64,000 nt of DNA from Pseudarthrobacter sulfonivorans. Lineage in GTDB: Bacteria > Actinomycetota > Actinomycetes > Actinomycetales > Micrococcaceae. Made by a program: the position numbers and the translations under genes. The notes beneath the pieces are model-generated. The model was not told the DNA's origin. It saw only the letters and a program-made list of their open reading frames with translations, and made no database searches. Of this stretch, positions 20,791-29,183 are shown one piece after another; the first letter of the stretch is position 1; each line of letters opens with the position of its first letter. Location: NCBI RefSeq assembly GCF_001484605.1, contig NZ_CP013747.1, positions 2,108,001-2,172,000 on the forward strand. Direction: 5' to 3'.

Positions 20791-20979
20791 ATGCACAATC
20801 ACCACGATCAAAAACCAACCCTCCGCCTAAGCAAGAACGGAACGGAACCCATGGAAATCCAACTCGAACCAACAAACCCAGTAACCGTCCAACTACAACT
20901 GGACAGCAGCTGCAACTGCCAACACCACACCGAAAACCGCCCCGGCTCGTACATTGACAGCGACCTTGGCACCCCCTGA
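20791..20979 (+). CDS. Unknown 62-residue His/Cys-containing protein, copy 1
   Basis: I do not recognise a family. It starts MHNHHDQK, has a middle rich in Thr, Val and Gln, and a CNCQHH cluster at residues 41-46, which could bind a metal. No signal peptide or membrane segment. AAAGG lies 9 bp before the ATG, and it follows the BCCT gene by 99 bp. Copy 2 (28890-29078) keeps the frame with three amino-acid changes (Pro27Ser, Thr28Ser, Ser40Cys) and no stops. It could be a small partner of the transporter or an unrelated metal-binding peptide; function unknown. Confidence 0.6.
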   Translation: MHNHHDQKPTLRLSKNGTEPMEIQLEPTNPVTVQLQLDSSCNCQHHTENRPGSYIDSDLGTP

Positions 20980-21009
20980 CGGCAACACCACCCGCCACGC
21001 GGCACTAGC

Positions 21010-21292
21010 GTGACCGGACCGACGAGCTCACGAATATCGACCCTCAGAATCGCCAGGACGACCGCGAGCAGAACATAAGCCAGAGCTGTGTTGATTGCAG
21101 CGGGTGAAGCCGTGCAGCCGAAGGACGCCGGGCGTGGTTACAGCCCGCGAACGGCCCTTTCGTGAGCCGCTTGGACGCGCTCTGGCTCATCCAGGGCCGC
21201 CCCGCCTAGTACGGCTCAGAAGGCCGGCCGCGGTCGTGTCGCCACCTTTTAGACCTGCTGGCCCCCCGGCAACGAATCGCGGCCAGGCGATT
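21010..21292. other. Unassigned stretch before the LysR gene
   Basis: No intact gene. On the minus strand 21098-21021 reads as a hydrophobic helix-like segment (AINTALAYVLLAVVLAIL then RVDIREL), which may be a leftover of a membrane-protein gene. Nothing else recognised. Confidence 0.35.
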
Positions 21293-22225
21293 TCAGAGAT
21301 CGTCTTCGGGTCGGGCGGCGAGGATCCGATTGGCGCTGACCTGCAGGATGCCCAGCGACTCCTGGATCAGGGGCGATGCGATGCTGCCCCTGCGCACCGC
21401 AGCGACGATGCGGCGCGAGGGCTTCCCTTTGCCACTGATGCGCAGTCGAACCACGTTTTCGGCGCTATGCAAGGGTGCCAGTCGCGGCAGCAGGCCCACG
21501 CCCAGCCCCGCACCCACGAAGGCGATTTGGGTTTCCCATTCAACGGCCTCATGGGCAATGCGCGGTGTCACCCCGACTGCCGTGAACGCCGCCGTGAAGA
21601 GGGAGTGGTAGGTGGAACCGGCGGCTTCGGTGATCCATGGTTCCGACGCGAGCTCTTCGAGCGTCACCGTTTCCCGCGATGCCAACGGATGGTCAGCGGG
21701 AATGATCACGTCCAGGGGATCGTCGAGCAGAACGGTCTGTTCGAAGCGAGGATCGTCCTCAGCGTAGGTGTCGGACTGCATGGCAACAATGACCGCAAGG
21801 TCGATTCGCTCGGCAACCAACAAATCGAAGCAGCGGGCCGGGTTGGCCTCGAGTACCTGCACCTCAAGCAGTGGGCGTGTCGAGCGGAGGGTGGCGGCCA
21901 GCGGCGCGAGCAACTGTGCGGCCGCCGTGGAGAAACCGCCCAGGCCAAAACGGGACTGCACCTGGTCGCCGGCCTCCATGGCTGCTGCGCGCAGGCGCTC
22001 CCATTCGGCAATGAGGGTGTCCGAGCCGGCCACGAGAAAGCGGCCCGTGGCGGTCAGCCGCACGCCCCGGCCGTCCTTCGTCAGCAGCTGCATTCCAAGC
22101 ACACGCTGGAGCTCCCGCAATTGCGCGGAGACGGCGGAGGGAGAATACCCTGTGAGCTCCGCGGTTGCGCCAATGGTGCCGCACCGGGCAAACACCCGAA
22201 GTGTGATGAGCCTCGCATCGATCAT
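21293..22225 (-). CDS. LysR-family transcriptional regulator, divergent from gbcA
   Basis: Likely activator of the glycine-betaine monooxygenase operon. The N-terminal helix-turn-helix (LRVFARCGTIGATAELTGYSPSAVSAQLRELQ) starts a few residues after MIDARL, so ATG 22225 is chosen; the frame stays open to 22348. The rest is the periplasmic-binding-like effector domain. About 310 residues. Divergent arrangement with gbcA over a 161-bp gap is the classical LysR layout. In Pseudomonas gbcAB is controlled by the AraC-type GbdR instead, so the regulator type differs here. Confidence 0.9.
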   Translation of the reverse strand: MIDARLITLRVFARCGTIGATAELTGYSPSAVSAQLRELQRVLGMQLLTKDGRGVRLTATGRFLVAGSDTLIAEWERLRAAAMEAGDQVQSRFGLGGFSTAAAQLLAPLAATLRSTRPLLEVQVLEANPARCFDLLVAERIDLAVIVAMQSDTYAEDDPRFEQTVLLDDPLDVIIPADHPLASRETVTLEELASEPWITEAAGSTYHSLFTAAFTAVGVTPRIAHEAVEWETQIAFVGAGLGVGLLPRLAPLHSAENVVRLRISGKGKPSRRIVAAVRRGSIASPLIQESLGILQVSANRILAARPEDDL

Positions 22226-22239
22226 GCACCTATTGTGCA
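22225..22239. promoter_or_regulatory. Inverted repeat at the LysR start
   Basis: TGCAC (22225-22229) and GTGCA (22235-22239) with a 5-bp spacer, next to the LysR start codon. Possible autoregulatory site; short, so tentative. Confidence 0.3.
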
Positions 22240-22271
22240 CGGATATCTTCCAAATCTTGCGCTTTTGTTGC

Positions 22272-22284
22272 GGATCAATGATCC
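22272..22284. promoter_or_regulatory. Palindrome in the lysR-gbcA gap
   Basis: GGATCAATGATCC is a perfect palindrome around one central base, about 100 bp before gbcA. Position and symmetry fit a LysR-type recognition site. Confidence 0.4.
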
Positions 22285-22386
22285 CTAATCTCATGGTTAC
22301 AAGGTTTTCGACAACGCCGCTCGCACCCCACGCAGCCGTGGTCCCCACGAATCACACACTTACCCACGCCTCCCGGGAGGAAACAC

Positions 22387-23688
22387 ATGTCTGCTCCAGT
22401 CTTGCCCCTCAACTCACGCGGAAAACTCGCTTCATCCTTGCCTGCAGAGCAGCTGGCGGAAATCAGCGAGTTGTTCGAGTTCCGGCGCACGGGATATTCC
22501 CTCGATGCCCCCTTCTACACCGACCCGACGATTTTCGGCATCGACATGCAGGCCATTTTTGGCCAGCACTGGATCTTTGCCGCCAGCATCGCCGAACTGC
22601 CGGAGCCGGGCGACTACGTCACCGTCGACTACGGGCCCTACTCCCTGATCGTGCTGCGCAACGACGACGGCGGCGTGAACGTCCTGCACAACGTGTGCCG
22701 CCACCGCGGCGCCCGCGTCCTGACCGAACCCGCTGGGTCAACGGGAAACCTCGTATGCGGCTACCACTCTTGGACATACTCCCCCGACGGCAATCTAATC
22801 CACGCCTCGGCACCGGGTGAGACGAAGTTCGACAAGGGCTGCTTCGGCCTCAAGCGTGCCCACAGTCGCGTGGTCGCCGGGCTCATCTTCCTCTGCATAG
22901 CGGACGAACCGCCGACGGATTTCGACGAAACCGCTAAGATCTTCGAGCCTTACCTCGCGCCCCACGATCTGTCGAAGACGAAAGTCGCCTACCAGCAGAA
23001 CATCGTCGAGGAGGGCAACTGGAAGCTCGTCATGGAGAACAACCGTGAGTGCTACCACTGCGACGGCCACCCGGAGCTCGCCTGTTCCCTCTTTCCCACC
23101 TGGGGCCTGACCGAGGGGCTGATCCCGGCCCATCTTGAGGAAGTGTGGGACCGCAACAAGGAAGCACAGTCCTCGCTCGAGGAGCGTTGCCGCCGCTATG
23201 GCCTCCCCTATGAGGTGGTGGAGGAGCTTGACACGCGCATAGCGGGAATCCGCATCTCTCGGGAATCGCTCGATGGTGACGGCGAATCGTTCTCGCCCGA
23301 TGGTCGCAGGCTCTCCAAGAAGCTGCTCGGCGACTTGCGGGACTTCCGCCTTGGCCGCTGCTCGATGCACCTGCAGCCCAACAGCTGGTTCCACTTCCTG
23401 GGGGACCACGTCATCACGTTCGGCGTCTTCCCCATCAACGAACACCAGACCTTGGTACGCACCACTTGGCTGGTAGCTGACGATGCCGAGGAAGGCGTCG
23501 ACTACGATCTGGACAAACTCACCTACACCTGGAAGCAGACCAATCTGCAGGACAAGGCGTTCGTGGAGCTGTGCCAGAAGGGCGCCAGCAGCCCCGCCTA
23601 CGAGCCCGGCCCGTACATGAAGAGCGAATACCAGGTGGAGGCGTTCATCAACTGGTATGTCCAGCGCGTGCAGGAGCACTTGGCATGA
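22387..23688 (+). CDS. gbcA: Glycine betaine monooxygenase, Rieske oxygenase subunit
   Basis: Oxidatively demethylates glycine betaine to dimethylglycine and formaldehyde. Rieske 2Fe-2S ligands are Cys104, His106, Cys124 and His127 (CRHRG...CGYHSW). The mononuclear-iron site follows in NNRECYHCDGHPE. 433 residues fits GbcA. The ATGA junction with gbcB shows coupled translation. Downstream formaldehyde dehydrogenase and the dimethylglycine oxidase elsewhere in the window take both products. Related Rieske demethylases act on carnitine or stachydrine, but context favours betaine. Confidence 0.93.
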   Translation: MSAPVLPLNSRGKLASSLPAEQLAEISELFEFRRTGYSLDAPFYTDPTIFGIDMQAIFGQHWIFAASIAELPEPGDYVTVDYGPYSLIVLRNDDGGVNVLHNVCRHRGARVLTEPAGSTGNLVCGYHSWTYSPDGNLIHASAPGETKFDKGCFGLKRAHSRVVAGLIFLCIADEPPTDFDETAKIFEPYLAPHDLSKTKVAYQQNIVEEGNWKLVMENNRECYHCDGHPELACSLFPTWGLTEGLIPAHLEEVWDRNKEAQSSLEERCRRYGLPYEVVEELDTRIAGIRISRESLDGDGESFSPDGRRLSKKLLGDLRDFRLGRCSMHLQPNSWFHFLGDHVITFGVFPINEHQTLVRTTWLVADDAEEGVDYDLDKLTYTWKQTNLQDKAFVELCQKGASSPAYEPGPYMKSEYQVEAFINWYVQRVQEHLA

Positions 23689-25100
23689 TTGAACTCCTCA
23701 CCGAGACGGCAACCCAGGAACCACAGCGCATTCGCGGTCTTGAGATGCCGTGGAACAGGGTGATGGGCAGCACCGAGGGACCCGCCAGTGCCGCCCGTGC
23801 TTTGGGTCCCTGGCATCCGCAGGAGTTCATGGCCGAATGTGTCGAGATCGTTCCCGAGGTGGGCGGCATGATGACCTTCGTGTTCCGTCGCTCTGACGGT
23901 GCGCCGCTGGCGTTCCGTGCGGGCCAGTACGTGAACGTCGCCTTCCCCGTGAACGGCGAGGACCGGGACCCGGTGGACCGCAGCTACTCGCTGTCCAGTT
24001 CGCCCACCAAACCGTGGACCTTCGACATCACAGTTAAACGCGATCCCACGGGATTGGTCTCACCGTGGGTGCACGAGAACATCAAGCCCGGCACCGTCCT
24101 CGAGATGCTCGGACCGGTCGGGGCATTCCATCTGCCAGATGCCGATCGCCGGGCACGGTACCTCTTGCTGGCCGCCGGCGCAGGCATCACCCCCATCATG
24201 TCGATGGTGCGGACCATTCACTCCCTTCCTGGACAGGCCGATGTTGTGGTGCTGTACCACGGAGCGGAGGCCGGAGGCTTTGCCTTCCACAAAGAGCTGG
24301 CCTACATCGCCTCCGTGGACTCGCGAGTCACGGTCTTCTACTCCCTGGGCGACCGCAGCATACCCGAGGGATGGGAAGGGCTCAGCGGACGGCTGACGGC
24401 GGCCATGCTCAACGAGGTGGCCCCCGATGCCAACGGCCGCCAGGTCTATGCCTGCGGCCCCGAGGGTTACCTGAACACCGCCACCGAGCTCCTCAAGAAG
24501 GTCGGCGTCGACGACACCTCCATCTACATAGAATTCTTCTCGGGAGACCGCCAGACGATCCTTGAATACCAGGCGGAGCTCGCGCTTGCAGTGGACATTG
24601 CGGAGGAAATCGCTGAGGAAATCGCCCAATCCGCCGAGGACTACTACGAAAGCCAGCCCACCGCTTTCGGGCTCTACGAGCCGGGCTACGACGCCGAGGG
24701 AACCCTGAAGGCCACGGGGCTGCCGCTGGAAACCGCCGACCCGGACGCGCCCTGCCCCGAAGCCCCCGACGGCAGTCCGGAAGTGGGGCCGGAGGCAGGG
24801 TCCCCCGATGCCTCAAGCTTCGACACGGTCGGAACGGGAAGCCTCACCCTGTCCTTCATGCGCACCGGCATCAACGTGCGCATCGACCCCGCCGAACACA
24901 TCCTCGGGGCGGCCCAGCGTGCGGGCGTCAGGATCGGCGCGAACTGCAAGGAGGGCATGTGCGGCTCCTGCAAGGTCGTCAAGCTTTCCGGGCAGGTGGA
25001 GATGAACCACCAGGGCGGGATCCGGGCACGGGAAATCGATGCAGGCAAGTTCCTGCCCTGCTGCTCCACCGCGCGGACCGATTTGGTGATCGATGCCTAG
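23685..25100 (+). CDS. gbcB: Glycine betaine monooxygenase reductase with a long acidic linker
   Basis: Feeds electrons from NAD(P)H to GbcA. Order: FAD-binding barrel (DRSYSLSSSP, ~residues 85-95), nucleotide domain (LLLAAGAGITPIMSM; YACGPEGYL), then a C-terminal plant-type 2Fe-2S domain with CKEGMCGSC and a distal Cys in LPCCSTA. Between the last two lies an acidic Pro/Glu/Asp-rich linker of roughly 100 residues (~285-385), so the protein is 471 residues against about 366 in Pseudomonas GbcB. ATG 23685 overlaps the gbcA stop. Confidence 0.92.
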   Translation: MIELLTETATQEPQRIRGLEMPWNRVMGSTEGPASAARALGPWHPQEFMAECVEIVPEVGGMMTFVFRRSDGAPLAFRAGQYVNVAFPVNGEDRDPVDRSYSLSSSPTKPWTFDITVKRDPTGLVSPWVHENIKPGTVLEMLGPVGAFHLPDADRRARYLLLAAGAGITPIMSMVRTIHSLPGQADVVVLYHGAEAGGFAFHKELAYIASVDSRVTVFYSLGDRSIPEGWEGLSGRLTAAMLNEVAPDANGRQVYACGPEGYLNTATELLKKVGVDDTSIYIEFFSGDRQTILEYQAELALAVDIAEEIAEEIAQSAEDYYESQPTAFGLYEPGYDAEGTLKATGLPLETADPDAPCPEAPDGSPEVGPEAGSPDASSFDTVGTGSLTLSFMRTGINVRIDPAEHILGAAQRAGVRIGANCKEGMCGSCKVVKLSGQVEMNHQGGIRAREIDAGKFLPCCSTARTDLVIDA

Positions 25101-25279
25101 CCGCTCCCACATGCGGGACATAAATGCACCACCGGCTCGAGGGCATGTGCGATAAAGATGCCGGCCGCCATACCCCCCATCCATCGCCACAGTCAGCCTG
25201 AACGCCTTCGCTGCCCGTAGCGATATGCGCTGCACATATCAATTGACCCAACTTGCTTCACGGAAACTGACAACAACTA

Positions 25280-25318
25280 CCTCACGGACAGTCTGATGCG
25301 ACCAACATCACCGTGAGG
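25280..25318 (+). promoter_or_regulatory. Bulged 13-bp hairpin in the leader of the formaldehyde dehydrogenase gene
   Basis: CCTCACGG (25280-25287) pairs with CCGTGAGG (25311-25318), and TGATG (25294-25298) with CATCA (25306-25310), leaving a 6-base one-sided bulge and a 7-base loop. No U-run follows, and it ends 30 bp before the start codon. Could be an RNA control element or a protein operator. Confidence 0.5.
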
Positions 25319-25348
25319 GTTCGATCGCCAACCCATAGGAGCCATTCA

Positions 25349-26563
25349 ATGTCAGGTAACAAAGCCGTTGCATACAAGGCCCCGGGGATCGTGGAAATCA
25401 TCGATACCCCGTTTCCCACCTTTGAACTGCAGGCCGGCCCCGGCGTCAATCCCGTCAATGTCGGCCGGAAGGTCCCGCACGGGGTCATCCTGCGCACCGT
25501 GAGCACCAACATCTGCGGCTCGGACCAGCACATGGTTCGTGGCCGCACGACCGCTCCGGCCGGCCTCGTCCTGGGGCACGAGATCACCGGGGAAGTCATC
25601 GAGACCGGGCCCGACGTCGAGTTCATCAAGGTCGGGGACATCGTCTCGGTCCCCTTCAACATCTCCTGCGGGCGCTGCCGGAACTGCAAGGAGGGCAAGA
25701 CCGGAATCTGCCTGAACGTGAACCCGGACCGTCCCGGGTCCGCCTACGGCTATGTTGACATGGGTGGATGGGTCGGCGGGCAGGCGGAGTTCGTCCTGGT
25801 CCCCTATGCGGACTGGAACCTGTTGCGGTTCCCTGATCGGGACCAGGCCCTGGAGAAGATCATGGACCTGACCATGCTCTCGGACATCCTCCCGACCGGT
25901 TTCCACGGGGCCGTTACGGCAGGTGTCGGCGTCGGGTCCACCGTCTATGTTGCCGGGGCCGGTCCCGTGGGGCTTGCCGCGGCGGCCAGCGCGCAGCTGC
26001 TGGGGGCCGCGGTGGTCATCGTGGGGGATCTCAATGAGGATCGCCTGGCCCAGGCCCGATCCTTTGGCTGCGAAACCGTCAATGTGGCCGTCGGCGATCC
26101 GGCTGACCAGATCGAGCAGCTTCTCGGCGTCCGGGAGGTCGATGCCGGTATCGACGCGGTCGGTTTCGAGGCCCGCGGGCACGGCGCCGGGGCCCAGGAG
26201 GCGCCGGCTACCGTGCTCAATTCGCTGATGGACCTCACCGCCGCCGGCGGGTCCCTGGGCATTCCCGGCCTTTATGTCACCGGGGATCCGGGTGCCGCGG
26301 ACGAGGCGGCCCAGAAGGGCAGCCTGTCCCTGTCCCTGGGCACCGGCTGGGCGAAGTCCCTCTCCTTCGCGACCGGCCAGTGCCCGGTGATGAAGTACAA
26401 CCGGCAGCTGATGATGGCGATCCTGCATGACAGGATCCAGATCGCCAAGGCGGTCAACGCCACGGCCATTTCGCTCCAGGATGCCCCTCGGGGGTACGCG
26501 GAATTCGATGCCGGAGCCGCCACGAAGTATGTCCTGGACCCGAACGGCTACCTCAGCAACTAG
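25349..26563 (+). CDS. fdhA: Glutathione-independent formaldehyde dehydrogenase
   Basis: Zinc- and NAD-dependent enzyme oxidising formaldehyde from GbcAB to formate. Catalytic zinc motifs NICGSDQHM and LGHEITGEV, the structural-zinc cluster CGRCRNCKEGKTGIC, and VAGAGPVGLAAA of the Rossmann fold are all present. 404 residues, close to Pseudomonas FdhA. Start at ATG 25349 behind AGGAG. Actinobacteria lack glutathione, so this enzyme type fits. A remnant of a related gene lies at 14203-14396. Confidence 0.93.
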   Translation: MSGNKAVAYKAPGIVEIIDTPFPTFELQAGPGVNPVNVGRKVPHGVILRTVSTNICGSDQHMVRGRTTAPAGLVLGHEITGEVIETGPDVEFIKVGDIVSVPFNISCGRCRNCKEGKTGICLNVNPDRPGSAYGYVDMGGWVGGQAEFVLVPYADWNLLRFPDRDQALEKIMDLTMLSDILPTGFHGAVTAGVGVGSTVYVAGAGPVGLAAAASAQLLGAAVVIVGDLNEDRLAQARSFGCETVNVAVGDPADQIEQLLGVREVDAGIDAVGFEARGHGAGAQEAPATVLNSLMDLTAAGGSLGIPGLYVTGDPGAADEAAQKGSLSLSLGTGWAKSLSFATGQCPVMKYNRQLMMAILHDRIQIAKAVNATAISLQDAPRGYAEFDAGAATKYVLDPNGYLSN

Positions 26564-26653
26564 TCCGAGGAAATGTGTTGATCCGTGCCGAACGATGGGA
26601 GGCTTCCGGCCTTACCTAAGCAAACTTGATCCCTGGCCCCAAAGAGGTGCCCC

Positions 26654-26725
26654 ATGCACAAGGCCCTGAATCGGAGGAAGCCCCCAACCTTCCCCCCGGG
26701 CTCACCTCTCAAGGCCATGTTTTAG
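26654..26725 (+). CDS. Possible 23-residue leader peptide before BCCT copy 2
   Basis: Same ribosome-site-plus-start string as at 18474-18492. The peptide (MHKALNRRKPP...) is basic and proline-rich and ends 37 bp before the BCCT start. Translation unproven. Confidence 0.3.
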   Translation: MHKALNRRKPPTFPPGSPLKAMF

Positions 26726-26762
26726 CCGCAAGCCCATGATCCGCCGAGCAAAGGATTCGCTC

Positions 26763-28790
26763 ATGGCTATAAGCCGTGACTTAAAACCCTCAATCCCCGA
26801 GGAGTTGACTGCCGACAACGCTTTGGCAGCAACTCCCCCCAACGAAAAGCCCGAAAGTACGCGAAACACCGAAACAGTCATTGGTGTCCCCGCGGGAGAA
26901 AACACCAACCCTGCTGTCCTGGATCCGGAGGACGGAGGCGCAGAACCACTGCCGGATTCAGAAGAATACGAACAGATCCTTGAAGAGCTTCGTACTGCCA
27001 AAACCGCGCAGGCCGTCTCCCTGCGCCGGAACCACTCGCTTACGCTCGACAAAGTCACCTTCGGGATCACTGGCGCCATAGCCATCGCCTTTGTTATCTG
27101 GGGATTTGCCGGCCGGGACAGCCTCGCCTCGTCCTCCACGGTTGCCCTGAATTGGGTCATGGAATACACCGGCTGGCTCTTTATGGTCCTGGCTTCCCTG
27201 TTCGTAGTGTTCGTCCTGTGGCTGGCCCTGGGCAAGTTCGGCAATATCCCGCTGGGCAAGGACGGCGAGAAACCCGAATTCCGTACCGTCTCCTGGGTCG
27301 CGATGATGTTCGCCGCCGGCATGGGCATCGGACTGATGTTCTACGGTGTAGCCGAACCGCTCTACCACTACATCTCTCCCCCGCCCGGAACCGTGGACGG
27401 ACGCACCCCCGCAGCGATCCAGACGGCCATGGCCACCTCGATCTTCCACTGGACCCTGCACCCCTGGGCAATGTACGCAGTGGTCGGCATTGCCATGGCG
27501 TACGGCACCTACCGCCTCGGCCGCCGGCAACTGGTCTCCGCAGCCTTCACCTCACTTTTCGGCATCAGGATGGTGGAAGGCCCGCTCGGGAAGTTCATCA
27601 ACATCCTGGCCATTTTCGCTACCCTCTTTGGCACAGCCGCTTCCCTGGGCCTCGGCGCCCTGCAGATCGGCAGCGGCATGACCTCCAACGGCTGGTTCGG
27701 CGAAGTCGGCACTCCCGTGCTCGTGGGGATCGTCGCCGTCCTGACCTTCTGCTTCGTCGCTTCGGCCGTCTCCGGCATCAGCCGCGGCATCCAGTGGCTC
27801 TCCAACATCAACATGGTCCTGGCCGTCGTCCTCGCACTCATCGTTTTCATTGCCGGTCCGACCCTGTTCATCCTCAACCTGATCCCGTCCGCCGTCGGCG
27901 ACTACGCCCGCGACCTGGCCGAGATGTCGTCCCGGACCGAAGCAGTCGGCGATGAAGCCCTTCGGAGCTGGATGACCAGCTGGACCATCTTCTACTGGGC
28001 CTGGTGGATCTCCTGGACGCCCTTCGTAGGCATGTTTATTGCCCGCATCAGCCGCGGCCGCACCATCCGCCAGTTCGTCACCGGCGTGCTGCTGGTCCCC
28101 AGCGTCGTCAGCGTCATCTGGTTTGGAATCTTCGGCGGAGCCGCTTTCCATGTCCAGCAGGAAGCCGATAAGGCAGGCACGCCCGGGCTGGTAACAACGG
28201 CCGACGGAGTATCCTCCGTCAACTTCGACGGTGCACTCTTCGACCTGGTCAAGAACCTTGGCATGCCGGGCTGGCTCACTGCCGGCGTCATCGTGCTGGC
28301 CATGGTCCTGGTCGCGATCTTCTTTGTCACCGGCGCCGATGCCGCTTCCATCGTGATGGGATCACTCAGCTCCAACGGCGCCGAACACCCCCGCCGCGGA
28401 GTGGTGATCTTCTGGGGCAGCCTCACCGGCGCCGTGGCCGCGGTCATGCTGCTGGCCGGCGGCGACGAACCCTCCGAAGCCCTGGCCGGCCTGCAACGCA
28501 TCACCATCGTCGCAGCGCTACCGTTCATCCTCGTCATGCTCCTGCTCTGCTTTGCCCTCGCCAAGGACCTGCGCCGCGATCCCCTGTCCCTGCGACGGCG
28601 CCTGGCCACATCCGTCGTCGAACGGGCCATCAGGACCGGCGTGGAACAACACGGCGGCGTTCAATTCGACCTCGTGACAAAGCACGAGTGCGCCGATTCG
28701 TGTCCGGACCCGGACTCCAACCAAGGCGGCACCCACACAGGCAGCATCCCAACCATCCAGACCCGACAGACAGACCGGGACAGCACCTAA
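26763..28790 (+). CDS. BCCT-family transporter, copy 2 (probable glycine betaine uptake)
   Basis: 675 residues, same length as copy 1. Residues from ~59 to the end are identical; residues 1-58 share only the pattern PEEL...NALAATP...TNPAVLDPEDG. Start at MAISRDL (26763) is chosen by alignment with copy 1, though the frame is open from 26736. It follows fdhA by ~200 bp on the same strand. Because the membrane part is identical, any functional difference must lie in the N-terminal tail or in expression. Confidence 0.93.
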   Translation: MAISRDLKPSIPEELTADNALAATPPNEKPESTRNTETVIGVPAGENTNPAVLDPEDGGAEPLPDSEEYEQILEELRTAKTAQAVSLRRNHSLTLDKVTFGITGAIAIAFVIWGFAGRDSLASSSTVALNWVMEYTGWLFMVLASLFVVFVLWLALGKFGNIPLGKDGEKPEFRTVSWVAMMFAAGMGIGLMFYGVAEPLYHYISPPPGTVDGRTPAAIQTAMATSIFHWTLHPWAMYAVVGIAMAYGTYRLGRRQLVSAAFTSLFGIRMVEGPLGKFINILAIFATLFGTAASLGLGALQIGSGMTSNGWFGEVGTPVLVGIVAVLTFCFVASAVSGISRGIQWLSNINMVLAVVLALIVFIAGPTLFILNLIPSAVGDYARDLAEMSSRTEAVGDEALRSWMTSWTIFYWAWWISWTPFVGMFIARISRGRTIRQFVTGVLLVPSVVSVIWFGIFGGAAFHVQQEADKAGTPGLVTTADGVSSVNFDGALFDLVKNLGMPGWLTAGVIVLAMVLVAIFFVTGADAASIVMGSLSSNGAEHPRRGVVIFWGSLTGAVAAVMLLAGGDEPSEALAGLQRITIVAALPFILVMLLLCFALAKDLRRDPLSLRRRLATSVVERAIRTGVEQHGGVQFDLVTKHECADSCPDPDSNQGGTHTGSIPTIQTRQTDRDST

Positions 28791-28812
28791 ACCCCACCCT
28801 CAGAAACAACCC

Positions 28813-28853
28813 GCCCCGGTAGCACGCGGCTTCCCAGCCCGTGCCACCGGGGC
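28813..28853 (+). other. Hairpin between BCCT copy 2 and its small gene
   Basis: Exact counterpart of the hairpin at 20714-20754. Confidence 0.5.
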
Positions 28854-28889
28854 ACACCCACACCCCCACCCAGCAGCAAAGGCCATCAC

Positions 28890-29078
28890 ATGCACAATCA
28901 CCACGATCAAAAACCAACCCTCCGCCTAAGCAAGAACGGAACGGAACCCATGGAAATCCAACTCGAATCATCAAACCCAGTAACCGTCCAACTACAACTG
29001 GACAGCTGCTGCAACTGCCAACACCACACCGAAAACCGCCCCGGCTCGTACATTGACAGCGACCTTGGCACCCCCTGA
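28890..29078 (+). CDS. Unknown 62-residue His/Cys-containing protein, copy 2
   Basis: Same start (MHNHHDQK) and C-terminal YIDSDLGTP as copy 1. Residue 40 is Cys, giving CCNCQHH at 40-46. The three changes from copy 1 fall inside an otherwise near-identical repeat and leave the frame open. Function unknown; metal binding is a guess from residue content. Confidence 0.6.
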   Translation: MHNHHDQKPTLRLSKNGTEPMEIQLESSNPVTVQLQLDSCCNCQHHTENRPGSYIDSDLGTP

Positions 29079-29183
29079 CGGCAACAGCACCCGCCACGCG
29101 GCACCAGCCCCAAAACCATGACCGTTCAGCTGGGCATCCCAGTACTCCACCGGGCCAGGAACAACAATCAAGGGCCCGCACGT

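Larger units (their letters stand above)
18840..21009 (+). repeat. 2.17-kb direct repeat, copy 1
   Basis: Covers most of the BCCT gene, the hairpin and the 62-residue gene. No difference from copy 2 (26939-29108, offset 8099) found from 18840 to 20868; then five substitutions (20869, 20872, 20908, 20988, 21006) before homology ends. Left of 18840 the copies are still homologous but strongly diverged. Confidence 0.9.
26939..29108 (+). repeat. 2.17-kb direct repeat, copy 2
   Basis: Counterpart of 18840-21009 in the same orientation. The two copies bracket lysR-gbcA-gbcB-fdhA (about 5.9 kb between repeats), so recombination between them would delete this block together with one transporter copy. 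Confidence 0.9.

Noticed and set aside
20531..20998. Cys/Gly-rich minus-strand frame behind each BCCT gene
   Set aside because: Antisense to the BCCT end and the 62-residue gene; its conservation simply follows from the DNA repeat.
18840..29108. Composite transposon formed by the two 2.17-kb repeats
   Set aside because: The repeats carry transporter genes, not a transposase, and I see no terminal inverted repeats or target-site duplications.
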